This document shows, one piece after another, positions 26,964 to 35,573 of a stretch of 64,000 bases of DNA. Origin of the DNA: Streptomyces sp. A3M-1-3 (GTDB lineage Bacteria > Actinomycetota > Actinomycetes > Streptomycetales > Streptomycetaceae); NCBI RefSeq assembly GCF_024213665.1, contig NZ_JANAVP010000001.1:124001-188000 (forward strand), read 5' to 3'. A model generated the notes under the pieces. It saw only the letters and a program-made list of their open reading frames with translations, ran no database searches and was not told the DNA's origin. Position 1 is the first letter of the stretch. Each line of letters begins with the position of its first letter. The translations under genes were made by a program, and so were the position numbers.

Positions 26964-27977
26964 ATGGCCATCACCGTCGTCCGGTTCAATCTCGTCGATC
27001 CCGACGCGACCCCGGAAACGCTTTCGGCCCGCTACCGGGCCGCCCTGGAGATGGCCACGTACGCCGATGACCGCGGCATCGCCACGCTCCAGACGGAGGA
27101 GCACCACGGCGCGGCCAACGGCTGGCTCCCCTCCCCCTTCGTGTTCGCGGGCTCGGTCTTCGGCGCCACCCGCCGGATCGCCGTCACGGTCTCCGCGATC
27201 ATCGGGCCGCTGTACGACCCGCTGCGGCTGGCCGAGGACATCGCCGTACTCGACCTGATCAGCGGGGGCCGGCTGGTCACGGTCGCGGGCATCGGCTACC
27301 GGCCGGAGGAGTACGAGCAGCACGGGGTCGAGTGGAGCCGGCGCGGCAGGCTCCAGGACGAGGTGCTGGAGACCCTGCTGCAGGCGTGGACCGGCGAGCC
27401 GTTCACGTACCGCGGCCGTACGGTCCGCGTCACCCCGCGCCCGTACACCCGGCCGCATCCTCTGCTGCTGGTCGGCGGCAGCTCACATGCCGCGGCGCGC
27501 CGCGCGGCCCGCCTCGGTCTGCCGTTCTTCCCCAGCGCGCATCTGCCGGAGCTGGAGGCGTACTACCACGCCCGCCGCGCGGAGTACGGCACCGAGGGCT
27601 GGACCATGATGCCCGCAGCCGAGACACCGCTGCTCCACGTCGCCGAGGACCCCGACCGGGCCTGGGCCGTATACGGGAGGCACTTCCTGCACGAGGCCCG
27701 GACCTACTCCTCCTGGCAGTCGAAGGACATCCGCTCGGCGGTCCGCTCGGCCGCCGCGACGGTGCGGGAGCTGCGCGCCGAGGGCGTCTACCGGATCCTG
27801 ACGCCGGAGCAGTGCGTCGCGTACGCCGAGTCGCGTGGCGAATCGGGCAGCCTGGTGCTGCACCCGCTGTGCGGCGGGATGCCGCTGGACGAGGGGTGGC
27901 GCAGCCTGCATCTGCTGTGCGAACGGGTACTGCCCCGGCTCGAGAGTCTCAAGGGCCTCAAGGGCCTCAAGGTCTGA
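26964..27977 (+). CDS. LLM-class flavin-dependent oxidoreductase
   Basis: 337-residue (beta/alpha)8 oxidoreductase of the luciferase-like superfamily, binding FMN or F420. Features: LQTEEHHGAANGWLPSPFVF near the N-terminus, ISGGRLVTVAGIGYRPEEYE and LLLVGGSSHAAARRAARLGL. The substrate is unknown. cofC (F420 biosynthesis) is in the same window but far away, so F420 use is only possible. The C-terminus ends LESLKGLKGLKV, coded by a 9-base repeat. It may act with the permease in front of it. Confidence 0.85.
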   Translation: MAITVVRFNLVDPDATPETLSARYRAALEMATYADDRGIATLQTEEHHGAANGWLPSPFVFAGSVFGATRRIAVTVSAIIGPLYDPLRLAEDIAVLDLISGGRLVTVAGIGYRPEEYEQHGVEWSRRGRLQDEVLETLLQAWTGEPFTYRGRTVRVTPRPYTRPHPLLLVGGSSHAAARRAARLGLPFFPSAHLPELEAYYHARRAEYGTEGWTMMPAAETPLLHVAEDPDRAWAVYGRHFLHEARTYSSWQSKDIRSAVRSAAATVRELRAEGVYRILTPEQCVAYAESRGESGSLVLHPLCGGMPLDEGWRSLHLLCERVLPRLESLKGLKGLKV

Positions 27978-28018
27978 GCCGGGGCAGTTTCCGTGGTTGA
28001 GGAGACGGGCAGCGGGGA

Positions 28019-28401
28019 TTAGCCCATCTCCTCCAACGCCTTGCCCTTGGTCTCCTTGACGTACTTGACTACGAAGGGGATCGAGAGCACGGCGAAGATC
28101 GTGTAGATGATGTAGGTACCCGAGAGGTTCCAGTCGGACAGGCTCGGGAAGCCGGCGGTGATGGCCCAGTTGGCGATCCACTGCGCGGCGGCGGCGACAC
28201 CGAGCGCGGCGGCGCGGATCCGGTTCGGGAACATCTCGCCGAGGAAGACCCAGACCACGACACCCCACGACAGTGCGAAGAAGAGCACGAACACGTGGGC
28301 CGCGATCAGCGCGACGATGCCTTCGGTGTGCGGCAATTTGCCGCCGACGAGGTCCGCACCTTGCCTCCGGGAGGCGACACCTGAGCGGAGCTGGTCAACA
28401 T
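28019..28401 (-). pseudogene. Wrecked sugar-type MFS transporter (both ends kept, middle deleted)
   Basis: The last ~105 codons encode a clean C-terminal end of a sugar-porter MFS protein: FALSWGVVVWVFLGEMFPNR, IRAAALGVAAAAQWIANWAI and VVKYVKETKGKALEEMG, stop TAA at 28019. Just upstream, in another frame, ATG 28401 with a GAGGAG site begins MLTSSAQVSPPGGKVRTSS, which resembles the N-terminus of the same family. About 340 internal codons that the family normally has are missing, and the two ends are out of frame near 28340-28360. I read this as a large internal deletion in a formerly intact gene. From memory, an intact sugar transporter lies here next to smc in S. coelicolor. Confidence 0.8.
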
Positions 28402-28493
28402 GGTCTCCTCGTGCCCGGCTGGGGCCCGGACATGTGGGGGCGAACCCTTCCTGTGGCTCGTGAGTTCCTGCCAGCCACCACTTGAAGGTAAAA

Positions 28494-28503
28494 GCAACGT
28501 TGC
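28494..28503. promoter_or_regulatory. Palindrome GCAACGTTGC upstream of the transporter remnant
   Basis: A perfect 10-base palindrome with a central CG, the form expected for LacI/GalR-family operators. It lies 93 bases upstream of the remnant start codon. It may be a leftover sugar-responsive control site. Confidence 0.45.
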
Positions 28504-28606
28504 CGACATTATGCGTTCAGTTTTCGAAGTCAATACCCAGTGAGGGGTGATGGTTCGAGGCGGCACCGAAAGTCCATTCCTTCAAGACTTGAAGATTTCG
28601 TGTTGG

Positions 28607-31600
28607 TCAGCGCAGCCGCTGGCTGATGACCTTGGACACGCCGTCGCCCTGCATGGAGACGCCGTACAGCGCGTCGGCGACTTCCATCGTCCGCTTCTGA
28701 TGGGTGATCACGATCAGCTGGGAGCTCTCCTGGAGCTCTTCCATGATCCGGATCAGCCTCTGGAGGTTGGTGTCGTCGAGTGCGGCCTCGACCTCGTCCA
28801 TGACATAGAACGGGCTCGGCCTGGCCTTGAAGATGGACACCAGCAGCGCGACGGCCGTCAGCGACCGCTCGCCGCCGGACAGCAGTGAGAGCCGCTTGAC
28901 CTTCTTGCCCGGCGGGCGCGCCTCTACGTCGACACCCGTGGCCAGCATGTTGTCGGGATCGGTCAGGATCAGCCGGCCCTCACCGCCCGGGAAGAGCCGC
29001 GAGAAGACGCCCTCGAACTCCCGCGCGGTGTCCCGGTACGCCTCGGTGAAGACCTGCTCGACGCGCTCGTCGACCTCCTTGACCACCTGGAGCAGATCGG
29101 CCCGGGTCTTCTTCAGGTCCTCGAGCTGCTCGGCGAGGAAGTTGTGCCGTTCCTCCAGCGCCGCGAACTCCTCCAGCGCCAGTGGGTTCACCTTGCCGAG
29201 CTGCTGGTAGGCGCGTTCGGCGGCCTTCAGCCGCTTCTCCTGCTCTGCACGCGCGAAGCGTACGGGCTGGTTCCTCGGATGCTCGGGATCCTCGGGCAGC
29301 TCCTCGCCCTCGGCGGCCGGCGACGGCGGCACCAGCTGGTCGGGCCCGTACTCGGCCACCAGGCCGGCCGGCTCCACCCCCAGTTCCTCCAGGGCCTTCG
29401 CCTCCAGCTGCTCGATCCGCAGCCGCTTCTCGGCGCCCAGCACCTCGCCCCGGTGCACCGAGTCCGTGAGCTTGTCCAGCTCGCCCTTCAGTTCGCGTCC
29501 CTGGTTGCGCTCGGCCGCCAGGTCCTGTTCGCGGGCGGCCTTGGCGCTCTCCGCCGCGGTCCGCTCCTCCCCGGCCCGTACGAGGGACACGTCCACGTGC
29601 GCCAGCAGCTGCCGGGCGCCGGACGCGACCGCCGCCGCCACCTCGGCCTCGTGCCGCAGCCGGGCGCGCCGCTGTTCCGCGCGCGCCCGTGCCTCGCGCT
29701 CGGCGCGCGCCCCCCGGTCGAGCGCGTCGGCCCGTCCGGCGAGCCCCTTCACGCGCTCCTCGTGCGTACGGACCTGGAGGCGGGCCTCCATCTCGGTCTG
29801 CCGGGCGTTGGCGCCGTCGGCGGCCAGCCGGTCCCGCACGGACGTGTCCGGCTCCTCCTCCACAGGCGTCTCCTCGGCGACGAGGAGCCGCTCGGCCAGC
29901 TCCTCCGCCTCCGCCGTCGCCCGCTCCAGCGCCTCCTGGGCCTTGGCCGCCGCCGCGGTGCTCCGCTCGGCCTCGCCCGCCGCGCCGCGCGCCTGGCCCG
30001 CGAGCCGCCCGAGCTGCTGGGCGACTCCGGACTTCTCCCGCTCGGCGGCCCGGCGCCGCTCGCCCAACTCCTCGAGGAGCGCGGCACATCCGGTGCGCCG
30101 CTCCGCCGCCCGGTGCTGCGCTTCCGCCAGCTCCTCGCACCGTACGGCCAGCTCGGCGAGCTCGGCGGCCGCCTCGTCGACGGACGCCTGCACCTCCAGA
30201 AGGCTCGGCGCCCCGGCCGACCCGCCCTGCGCGAAGTGCGCCCCGAGGACATCACCCTCGGCGGTGACCGCGGTGAGCGCGGGCTGCGCGGCGACCAGAT
30301 CCTCCGCGTCCTCCAGCGTCCCGACGACCACAACGTCCCGCAACAGCCGCCGCAGGGCGGGCATGAGCTCGACGGGCGCCCGCACAAGATCAGCGGCAAA
30401 CGGCACGGAGCCCGACCCATCCGCACCAGCACCAGCACCAGCACCAGCACCAGCACCAGCCAACGCGCGCGCCACACCAGAGTCGGCACCCTGGACCGGC
30501 ACCGCCTGCGCGCCCGGCCGGCCGAAGGCAGCACTCGGCCCAGCTCCCGGGGCCGTGGCCGCAGCCGAACCCGCCTCGGCGCCCGCGCCGGAGGCAGCGC
30601 CCTGCACGGGCACCGCATGCACGGGCTGGGTGGGGGCCGCGGTGACGCTCAGTAGCATTGCTGCGCGGCCCGCGTCCTGTTTGCGGAGGCGGCGGATCGC
30701 CTCGGCCGCTGTCGACGGGCCCGATACGGCGATCGCGTCCGCCGCCGCGCCCAGCGCCGCGGCCACCGGGACCTCGAAGCCCGGGGTCACCGTGAGCAGT
30801 TCGGCGGCCGGGCCGAGCAGACCGGTCAGCCGGTCCTGCGCGTCGAGCAGCGCGCCTGTGCCGTCCTTGCGGCGCAGCCCCATGGCCAGCGCGTCGTGGC
30901 GGGCGGAGGTGGCGGCCCGCCGCCGCTCGGCGGCCGTGGCCGCCTCACGCGCGACGGCCAGGTCCGACTCCGCCTCGGCCAGCGCCCGCTTGGCTGCGTC
31001 GTACTGCTCCGCCAGCGCCGAGTCGTCCGCGTCCAGCCCGTCGACCTCGGCCTTGAGTTGCTCGTACTCCTCCTGCGCGGCGACCGCGCGCTCCCGCGCC
31101 GCGTCCCGCGCCTCGGCCAGCCGGTCGATCTCGGCATGGGCCGAACCGGCCCGGCTCCGGGCGGCGTTGACCTGCCCGTGCAGACGCGCAAGCCCTTCGC
31201 GCCGGTCGGCGATGGCCCGGGCCACGTCCTTGAGCCGGCGCTCCTCCTGAGCCAGCTCGCGTTCCAGCTCGGAGCGGTGCGCGACCGTGTCCTCCAGGGC
31301 CCGCTGCGCCGCCTCCAGCGCGGCCTCCAGCTCCGCCTCCTGCTCGCGGATGCGCGCGGCCTCGCGTTCCACCTCTTCGGGGTCGCGCCCTCGCCGCTCC
31401 TCGGGCGGCGCTGTGGTCGCGCTCTTGACCCGGGCGTCGGCGAGGCTGATCGTGCCGCGCACCCGTTCGGCGAGCTGCGACAGCTCGTACCAGGTCTGCT
31501 GGGCCCGTTGCAGCCGTGGCGCCAGCCTGCGCACCTCGTCCTCCAGCGCGGCCTCCCGCTGGAGCGCCGTCCGCAGCTCGACCTCGGCGGCCTCCTTGCG

Positions 31601-32359
31601 CGCCTTGAGCGCGGCCTCATCGGCGACCTCGGCGTTCAGCGCGTCCCGCAGCGTCACCAGGTCGTCGGCGAGCAGCCGCAGCCGGGCATCACGCAGGTCG
31701 GCCTGGATGACGGAGGCGCGCCGCGCGACCGCGGCCTGCCGGCCCAGCGGCTTGAGCTGCCGCCGCAGCTCATCGGTCAGGTCCTGTACGCGCGCCAGGT
31801 TCGCCTGCATCGCGTCGAGTTTCCGCAGCGCCTTCTCCTTGCGCTTGCGGTGCTTGAGGACGCCGGCCGCCTCCTCGATGAAGGCCCGGCGCCCCATCGG
31901 ATCGGCGTGCAGTACGGAGTCGAGCTGGCCCTGCCCGACGATCACGTGCATTTCGCGGCCGATGCCGGAGTCGGAGAGCAACTCCTGGATGTCCAGCAGC
32001 CGGCAGGTGTCGCCATTGATCTGGTATTCGCTGCCGCCGTTGCGGAACATGATCCGCGTAATGGTGACCTCGGCGTACTCGATGGGGAGCGCACCGTCGG
32101 AATTGTCGATGGTGAGGGACACCTCGGCACGACCGAGCGGGGGCCGCCCGGTGGTGCCGGCGAAGATGACGTCCTCCATCTTCCCGCCGCGCAGGGACTT
32201 GGCCCCCTGTTCGCCCATGACCCAGGAGAGCGCGTCCACCACGTTGGACTTGCCGGAGCCGTTGGGACCGACGACGCACGTGATGCCCGGCTCGAACCGC
32301 AGCGTCGTCGCGGAGGCGAAGGATTTGAACCCGCGGAGGGTCATGGCCTTGAGGTGCAC
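28607..32359 (-). CDS. smc: Chromosome segregation protein SMC
   Basis: Chromosome-condensing ATPase of 1250 residues that works with ScpA/ScpB. Head motifs: FKSFASATTLRFEPGITCVV, Walker A VVGPNGSGKSNVVDALSWVM, signature LSLLSGGERSLTAVALLVSI, and Walker B region YVMDEVEAALDDTNLQRLIR. Long coiled coils flank a central hinge (residues about 520-700). The hinge region has an odd Ala/Gly-rich insertion of roughly 65 residues with an AG dipeptide run, coded by an ACCAGC hexamer repeat at 30423-30460. That makes the protein longer than the ~1186 I recall for S. coelicolor. GTG 32359 (MHLKAMTLRGFKSF) is the start. Confidence 0.96.
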   Translation of the reverse strand: MHLKAMTLRGFKSFASATTLRFEPGITCVVGPNGSGKSNVVDALSWVMGEQGAKSLRGGKMEDVIFAGTTGRPPLGRAEVSLTIDNSDGALPIEYAEVTITRIMFRNGGSEYQINGDTCRLLDIQELLSDSGIGREMHVIVGQGQLDSVLHADPMGRRAFIEEAAGVLKHRKRKEKALRKLDAMQANLARVQDLTDELRRQLKPLGRQAAVARRASVIQADLRDARLRLLADDLVTLRDALNAEVADEAALKARKEAAEVELRTALQREAALEDEVRRLAPRLQRAQQTWYELSQLAERVRGTISLADARVKSATTAPPEERRGRDPEEVEREAARIREQEAELEAALEAAQRALEDTVAHRSELERELAQEERRLKDVARAIADRREGLARLHGQVNAARSRAGSAHAEIDRLAEARDAARERAVAAQEEYEQLKAEVDGLDADDSALAEQYDAAKRALAEAESDLAVAREAATAAERRRAATSARHDALAMGLRRKDGTGALLDAQDRLTGLLGPAAELLTVTPGFEVPVAAALGAAADAIAVSGPSTAAEAIRRLRKQDAGRAAMLLSVTAAPTQPVHAVPVQGAASGAGAEAGSAAATAPGAGPSAAFGRPGAQAVPVQGADSGVARALAGAGAGAGAGAGADGSGSVPFAADLVRAPVELMPALRRLLRDVVVVGTLEDAEDLVAAQPALTAVTAEGDVLGAHFAQGGSAGAPSLLEVQASVDEAAAELAELAVRCEELAEAQHRAAERRTGCAALLEELGERRRAAEREKSGVAQQLGRLAGQARGAAGEAERSTAAAAKAQEALERATAEAEELAERLLVAEETPVEEEPDTSVRDRLAADGANARQTEMEARLQVRTHEERVKGLAGRADALDRGARAEREARARAEQRRARLRHEAEVAAAVASGARQLLAHVDVSLVRAGEERTAAESAKAAREQDLAAERNQGRELKGELDKLTDSVHRGEVLGAEKRLRIEQLEAKALEELGVEPAGLVAEYGPDQLVPPSPAAEGEELPEDPEHPRNQPVRFARAEQEKRLKAAERAYQQLGKVNPLALEEFAALEERHNFLAEQLEDLKKTRADLLQVVKEVDERVEQVFTEAYRDTAREFEGVFSRLFPGGEGRLILTDPDNMLATGVDVEARPPGKKVKRLSLLSGGERSLTAVALLVSIFKARPSPFYVMDEVEAALDDTNLQRLIRIMEELQESSQLIVITHQKRTMEVADALYGVSMQGDGVSKVISQRLR
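30410..30625 (-). repeat. Low-complexity insertion and duplication in the smc hinge
   Basis: A hexamer (ACCAGC) repeats about six times at 30423-30460 and codes for Ala-Gly repeats. A near-copy of HAVPVQGA/QAVPVQGA occurs twice about 110 bases apart, suggesting an earlier local duplication. It stays in frame with smc. Confidence 0.75.
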
Positions 32360-32470
32360 GCCGCCGGACTCTACCTTTCACGTTCGGTTTCACCCATGAA
32401 GGTGCAGGGCACATTCGACGTCAAAGGAAGCAGTTCAGGGCTGGAGCCGCAAGAATCCGTAAAGAAAGAA

Positions 32471-32488
32471 GGGACGCCGAAGCGTCCC
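32471..32488 (-). terminator. Intrinsic terminator after the 70-residue coiled-coil gene
   Basis: GGGACGC - CGAA - GCGTCCC stem-loop. On the minus strand it is followed by a T-rich tract (TTCTTTCTTT), a true intrinsic terminator form. It lies 68 bases after the stop at 32556 and upstream of smc. Confidence 0.75.
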
Positions 32489-32555
32489 TTGCACATCTTG
32501 CGTGTTGTAGGTGTCAGCGGCTGAATGGGCAAGCCCGACCGGCCTGGAGGCTGGG

Positions 32556-32768
32556 TCAGGTGAGCGCAGGCTCCGCCTGGGGTACGTCGATGTCGATGCC
32601 GTTGAGCATCGGTTCTCCGTGCTGAGCGGCGGCGGACAACGCGTCATTCTCCGACTGGATCCGTACAAGCTCGGACTCCAGATCCTGGACGCGCTGCTGA
32701 AGCCGTCGCATCTCGGCGAGGAGTCGCGGGTCGGAGCCGCCGACGTAACCGAGAAGCGCCTTTGCCAT
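32556..32768 (-). CDS. Small conserved coiled-coil protein, function unknown
   Basis: 70 residues, MAKALLGYVGGSDPRLLAEM then RRLQQRVQDLESELVRIQSE, a clear short coiled coil, followed by a hydrophilic tail. ATG 32768 has GGAGGA about nine bases upstream. It sits between acyP and smc as in other streptomycetes (from memory). I do not recognise a function. Confidence 0.8.
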   Translation of the reverse strand: MAKALLGYVGGSDPRLLAEMRRLQQRVQDLESELVRIQSENDALSAAAQHGEPMLNGIDIDVPQAEPALT

Positions 32769-33139
32769 GATGGATGGTCCTCCACACTGAGTGACCGACC
32801 GAAGCGGTGTGGGTCGTGAGGGAATCGCACCCGCGGTGCTCGGCAGTGCTTGTCGTCACTGCGGTTCTACTGCCAAACAGCTAAGGTGCGCGGGGCTTCC
32901 AGCGTCTCACCAAAAAGTTTGACGGTCAACACGATCACACCCCGTATCGGCGGGCGACCCGGGGGCCTGGGGCCGCGGGAACTGCGGCGCAGGCTCTCCT
33001 TCGGGGCCCTCAGGGCGTGGAGATCATCCTTACTCCGGCAGCCTTCCACGAGATGCCGTTCTTTGGCAACCACCTGCTGATTTCCGTCGTACGCGCAGGC
33101 CCGGCGGCGCCGCCCCGGCGCTCACCGGGCCGGATTCGG
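32769..33139. other. 371-base gap between acyP stop and the coiled-coil gene
   Basis: No convincing gene. On the minus strand a TTGACC hexamer at about 32928-32933 could be a -35 element for the coiled-coil gene, but no good -10 at proper spacing was seen. Confidence 0.35.
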
Positions 33140-33421
33140 TCAGCGGATCAGGAAGCCGTCGTAGCCGCCACGGGGGACGTCCCAGATCTCCGTGACTCCG
33201 TCGACTCTGCCGGGTGTGTCGGCGGAGCGAAGCCACTCCAGCAAACGGTGGCAATTCTCACGTCGGCCCTCGGCCACCACCTGCACCCGGCCGTCGTCAA
33301 GATTGACGGCGAAGCCGCTCAGGCCGCCGATCTCCAAAGCGTTTGCCCTGGTGAACCAGCGGAAGCCCACTCCTTGTACACGGCCGCGTACCCACGCGGT
33401 GAGCCGCACGTCTTCGTTCAT
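33140..33421 (-). CDS. acyP: Acylphosphatase
   Basis: Hydrolyses acyl phosphates such as 1,3-bisphosphoglycerate or carbamoyl phosphate. 93 residues; the signature [20 protein letters not shown] carries the phosphate-binding Arg, and [19 protein letters not shown] carries the catalytic Asn. ATG 33421. It is divergent from the CAP-domain gene with 132 bases between. Confidence 0.94.
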   Translation of the reverse strand: MNEDVRLTAWVRGRVQGVGFRWFTRANALEIGGLSGFAVNLDDGRVQVVAEGRRENCHRLLEWLRSADTPGRVDGVTEIWDVPRGGYDGFLIR

Positions 33422-33553
33422 GCGTGCACGCTAGCCGGGCGATTGCTCTGGGAGCACTTTCCACTCCACCCTCATGGCGTACAGTCCCGGCTCAATGAGT
33501 CTCACCCGTTTGGCTGAGTCACGTTGACACCGATCGCAAGGAAGGCACAGCGC

Positions 33554-34459
33554 ATGGGACGCCATCGACGCTCCGCCGCCGGGCCCGCCGCCGAAGACTA
33601 CGCGGCCGCCACGGCAGGCCGGCACCGGGGTGCCGGCCGCCGGAAGAAGGCCGCGCCCGTGCGCACCGGGCTGCTCGGCGCCTCCGCGGCCATGGCGCTC
33701 GGCGCTGTCGCGGTCGCCTCCGGACTGGTGCCGGTGGGCGACAACTACACCCTCGGCGGCAGCAGCGACTCCGGCCGCGTGCGCGCCGGAGGACCGAGCG
33801 ACCTCGCCTCGCAGCAGGGCGGCCTCCAGGACCTGCCCTCCCAGCGCCCCACGACCGCCGGGCCCAGCCGGACTCCTTCGGCGTCACCGACGCCCACGCC
33901 GACGCCCACGCCGACGCCGACACCTACGCCGAGCAAGGGGTCTCCCACCCCGACGAAGAAGAAGCCGCCGGTAGAGAAGCCGGTTGAGAAGCCGGTTGAG
34001 AAGCCGAAGCCGACTCCCGAAGAGAAGGTCTCGAAGACCCCCAGCAAGAAGCCGGCCCCGCCCGTCAAGGTCCCCACCGGCGAAAGCGCCGCGGAGGCGG
34101 CGGTCCTCGCCATGGTCAACCAGGAGCGCGCCCAGGCGGGCTGCCGTCCGGTGAAGGCCGACGCGGGGCTGGCCGACCTGGCCGGCGACTTCAGCGAGGA
34201 CATGGCCGAGCGCGGCTTCTTCGACCACACGGACCCGGACGGGGCGACCCCCTGGGACCGCGCCGCGAAGGCCGGCGTCACCGGCCTGGGCGGCGAGAAC
34301 ATAGCCCGCGGCCAGGCCGACGCCAAGGCCGTGATGGAAGGCTGGATGAACAGCCCGGGCCACAAGGCAAACATTCTCAACTGCGACTACAAGACCCTGG
34401 GCGTCGGCGCACACTTCGCGAACGGCGGCCCCTGGTGGACGCAGGACTTCGGCTTCTGA
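33554..34459 (+). CDS. Secreted CAP/SCP-domain protein with Pro/Thr-rich linker
   Basis: 301 residues. A basic N-terminus (RRKKAAPVRTGLLGASAAMA) with one hydrophobic segment looks like a signal or anchor. A linker of TP repeats (SASPTPTPTPTPTPTPTPSK) and EKPVEKPVEKP follows. The C-terminal CAP domain (about 195-301) starts EAAVLAMVNQERAQAGCRPV and has HTDPDGATPWDRAAKAGVTG, GGENIARGQADAKAVMEGWM and NSPGHKANILNCDYKTLGVG, ending WWTQDFGF. Bacterial CAP proteins are extracellular; activity is usually unknown. ATG 33554 is preferred over TTG 33524. The linker probably spans the cell wall. Confidence 0.88.
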   Translation: MGRHRRSAAGPAAEDYAAATAGRHRGAGRRKKAAPVRTGLLGASAAMALGAVAVASGLVPVGDNYTLGGSSDSGRVRAGGPSDLASQQGGLQDLPSQRPTTAGPSRTPSASPTPTPTPTPTPTPTPSKGSPTPTKKKPPVEKPVEKPVEKPKPTPEEKVSKTPSKKPAPPVKVPTGESAAEAAVLAMVNQERAQAGCRPVKADAGLADLAGDFSEDMAERGFFDHTDPDGATPWDRAAKAGVTGLGGENIARGQADAKAVMEGWMNSPGHKANILNCDYKTLGVGAHFANGGPWWTQDFGF

Positions 34460-34472
34460 GACGGCCGTAGGG

Positions 34473-35063
34473 TCAGCCCGCGACCGCCACGCGGCCCGTG
34501 GTGAAGATCCGCGCCGTCTCGGTGACGCGGCGGCCGAGGTGTTCCGCCGTTGCGATGTCCGCCTTGTGTACGCCCTCCGGGCCCTCGTCCGTGTTCGTCT
34601 GTCCGGCCGCGCCGGAGAAGAAGCCGAGGCGGTTGAGGTCGTGCTCGGAGCCGCCGGTGGTGTTCCAGCCGGGCTTCAGGCCGAGGTTCACCCAGTGCAT
34701 GCCGTGCTGGGCGGCGAGCGTCTGGAAGAACTGCAGGGTGTGCAGCTTGTCGCCGCTCTTGGAGCCGGAGTTGGAGAAGCCGGCGGCCAGTTTGTCCTTC
34801 CAGGCGTCGGTGAACCAGCGCTTCGAGGTGTCCTCGGCGAACCGGTGGAAGGCCCCGGAGGCCGTGCCCATGTAGGTGGGCGAGCCGAAGATGATCGCGT
34901 CGGAGGCGTCGAGCAGCTCCCACTGTGCTTCGTCGATCTCGTCGACCTTGATCAGGTGGACGGTGGCGCCGGCGTCGAGCGCTCCGGCGCGGACCGCCTC
35001 GGCGACGACAGCGGTGTGGCCGTAGCCGGAGTGGTAGGCGATCGAGACAACAGGCGTGGTCAT
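34473..35063 (-). CDS. Flavodoxin-family NAD(P)H quinone reductase (WrbA-like)
   Basis: 196-residue flavodoxin-fold protein. The phosphate-binding loop is AYHSGYGHTAVVAEAVRAGA; the flavin-contacting segments are AIIFGSPTYMGTASGAFHRF and FSNSGSKSGDKLHTLQFFQT. It likely reduces quinones with NAD(P)H and FMN to avoid radical formation. It is divergent from an HxlR regulator (126 bases between starts) and ends 13 bases from the CAP-domain gene stop (convergent). Confidence 0.88.
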   Translation of the reverse strand: MTTPVVSIAYHSGYGHTAVVAEAVRAGALDAGATVHLIKVDEIDEAQWELLDASDAIIFGSPTYMGTASGAFHRFAEDTSKRWFTDAWKDKLAAGFSNSGSKSGDKLHTLQFFQTLAAQHGMHWVNLGLKPGWNTTGGSEHDLNRLGFFSGAAGQTNTDEGPEGVHKADIATAEHLGRRVTETARIFTTGRVAVAG

Positions 35064-35189
35064 GGCGAGGGCTCCTCGAATGTGGTGACGCCGCGGCAGC
35101 GGGGTGCTCGGCGGGTACGACCCCGAGAAGCACTAACTTTTAGAGAGCGCAATCTCATCGTTAGCGCTGCGCGGGAGTATGGTGGCTGT
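35064..35189. promoter_or_regulatory. Divergent promoter region, oxidoreductase / HxlR regulator
   Basis: AT-richer DNA at 35131-35170 with CTAACTTTTAG and TTAGCG repeats that form an imperfect inverted pattern. It would hold the promoters of both genes and the HxlR operator. Exact half-sites cannot be fixed by eye. Confidence 0.45.
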
Positions 35190-35573
35190 ATGGATCCCAC
35201 CGGCGACATCCCCTTCGACGTGTTCGCCAAGCTCTGTCCCTCCCGAGGCACGCTGGAGCACGTCACCGGACGCTGGGGCAGCCTGACGCTGGGAGCGCTG
35301 CACGAAGGCACGTTCCGCTTCAACGAACTGCGGCGGCGGGTCGAGGGAGTGAGCGAGAAGATGCTGTCCCAGACCCTGCAGGCGCTGGAGCGGGACGGAC
35401 TCGTACACCGCGACGCCCAGCCGACCAACCCGCCGCGCGTGGACTACGAACTCACCCCGCTGGGGCGCGAGGTGGCCGAGCGGCTGCTCAGCCTCATCCA
35501 CTTCGTCGAGGGACGGATGCCGGCCGTCCTGGAAGCGCGCGAGAGTTACGACGAGGCGCGCGGGGGCCGCTGA
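35190..35573 (+). CDS. HxlR-family winged-helix regulator with a single cysteine
   Basis: 127 residues, typical HxlR domain: [58 protein letters not shown] and [17 protein letters not shown]. The only cysteine is Cys16 ([13 protein letters not shown]), where redox-sensing relatives such as QorR keep their sensor Cys. It probably represses the divergent quinone-reductase-like gene and is released by quinones or oxidants (inference). ATG 35190 follows GGGAG. Its end overlaps the convergent mutM end by 28 bases. Confidence 0.88.
   Translation: MDPTGDIPFDVFAKLCPSRGTLEHVTGRWGSLTLGALHEGTFRFNELRRRVEGVSEKMLSQTLQALERDGLVHRDAQPTNPPRVDYELTPLGREVAERLLSLIHFVEGRMPAVLEARESYDEARGGR

Noticed and set aside
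28580..28594. Palindrome CTTCAAGACTTGAAG after the smc stop as a terminator
   Set aside because: The arms leave too small a loop and no T-run follows on the minus strand; its role is undecided.
30423..30460. Hexamer repeat in smc as a CRISPR or satellite
   Set aside because: Repeats are contiguous without spacers, in frame inside smc, and code for Ala-Gly.
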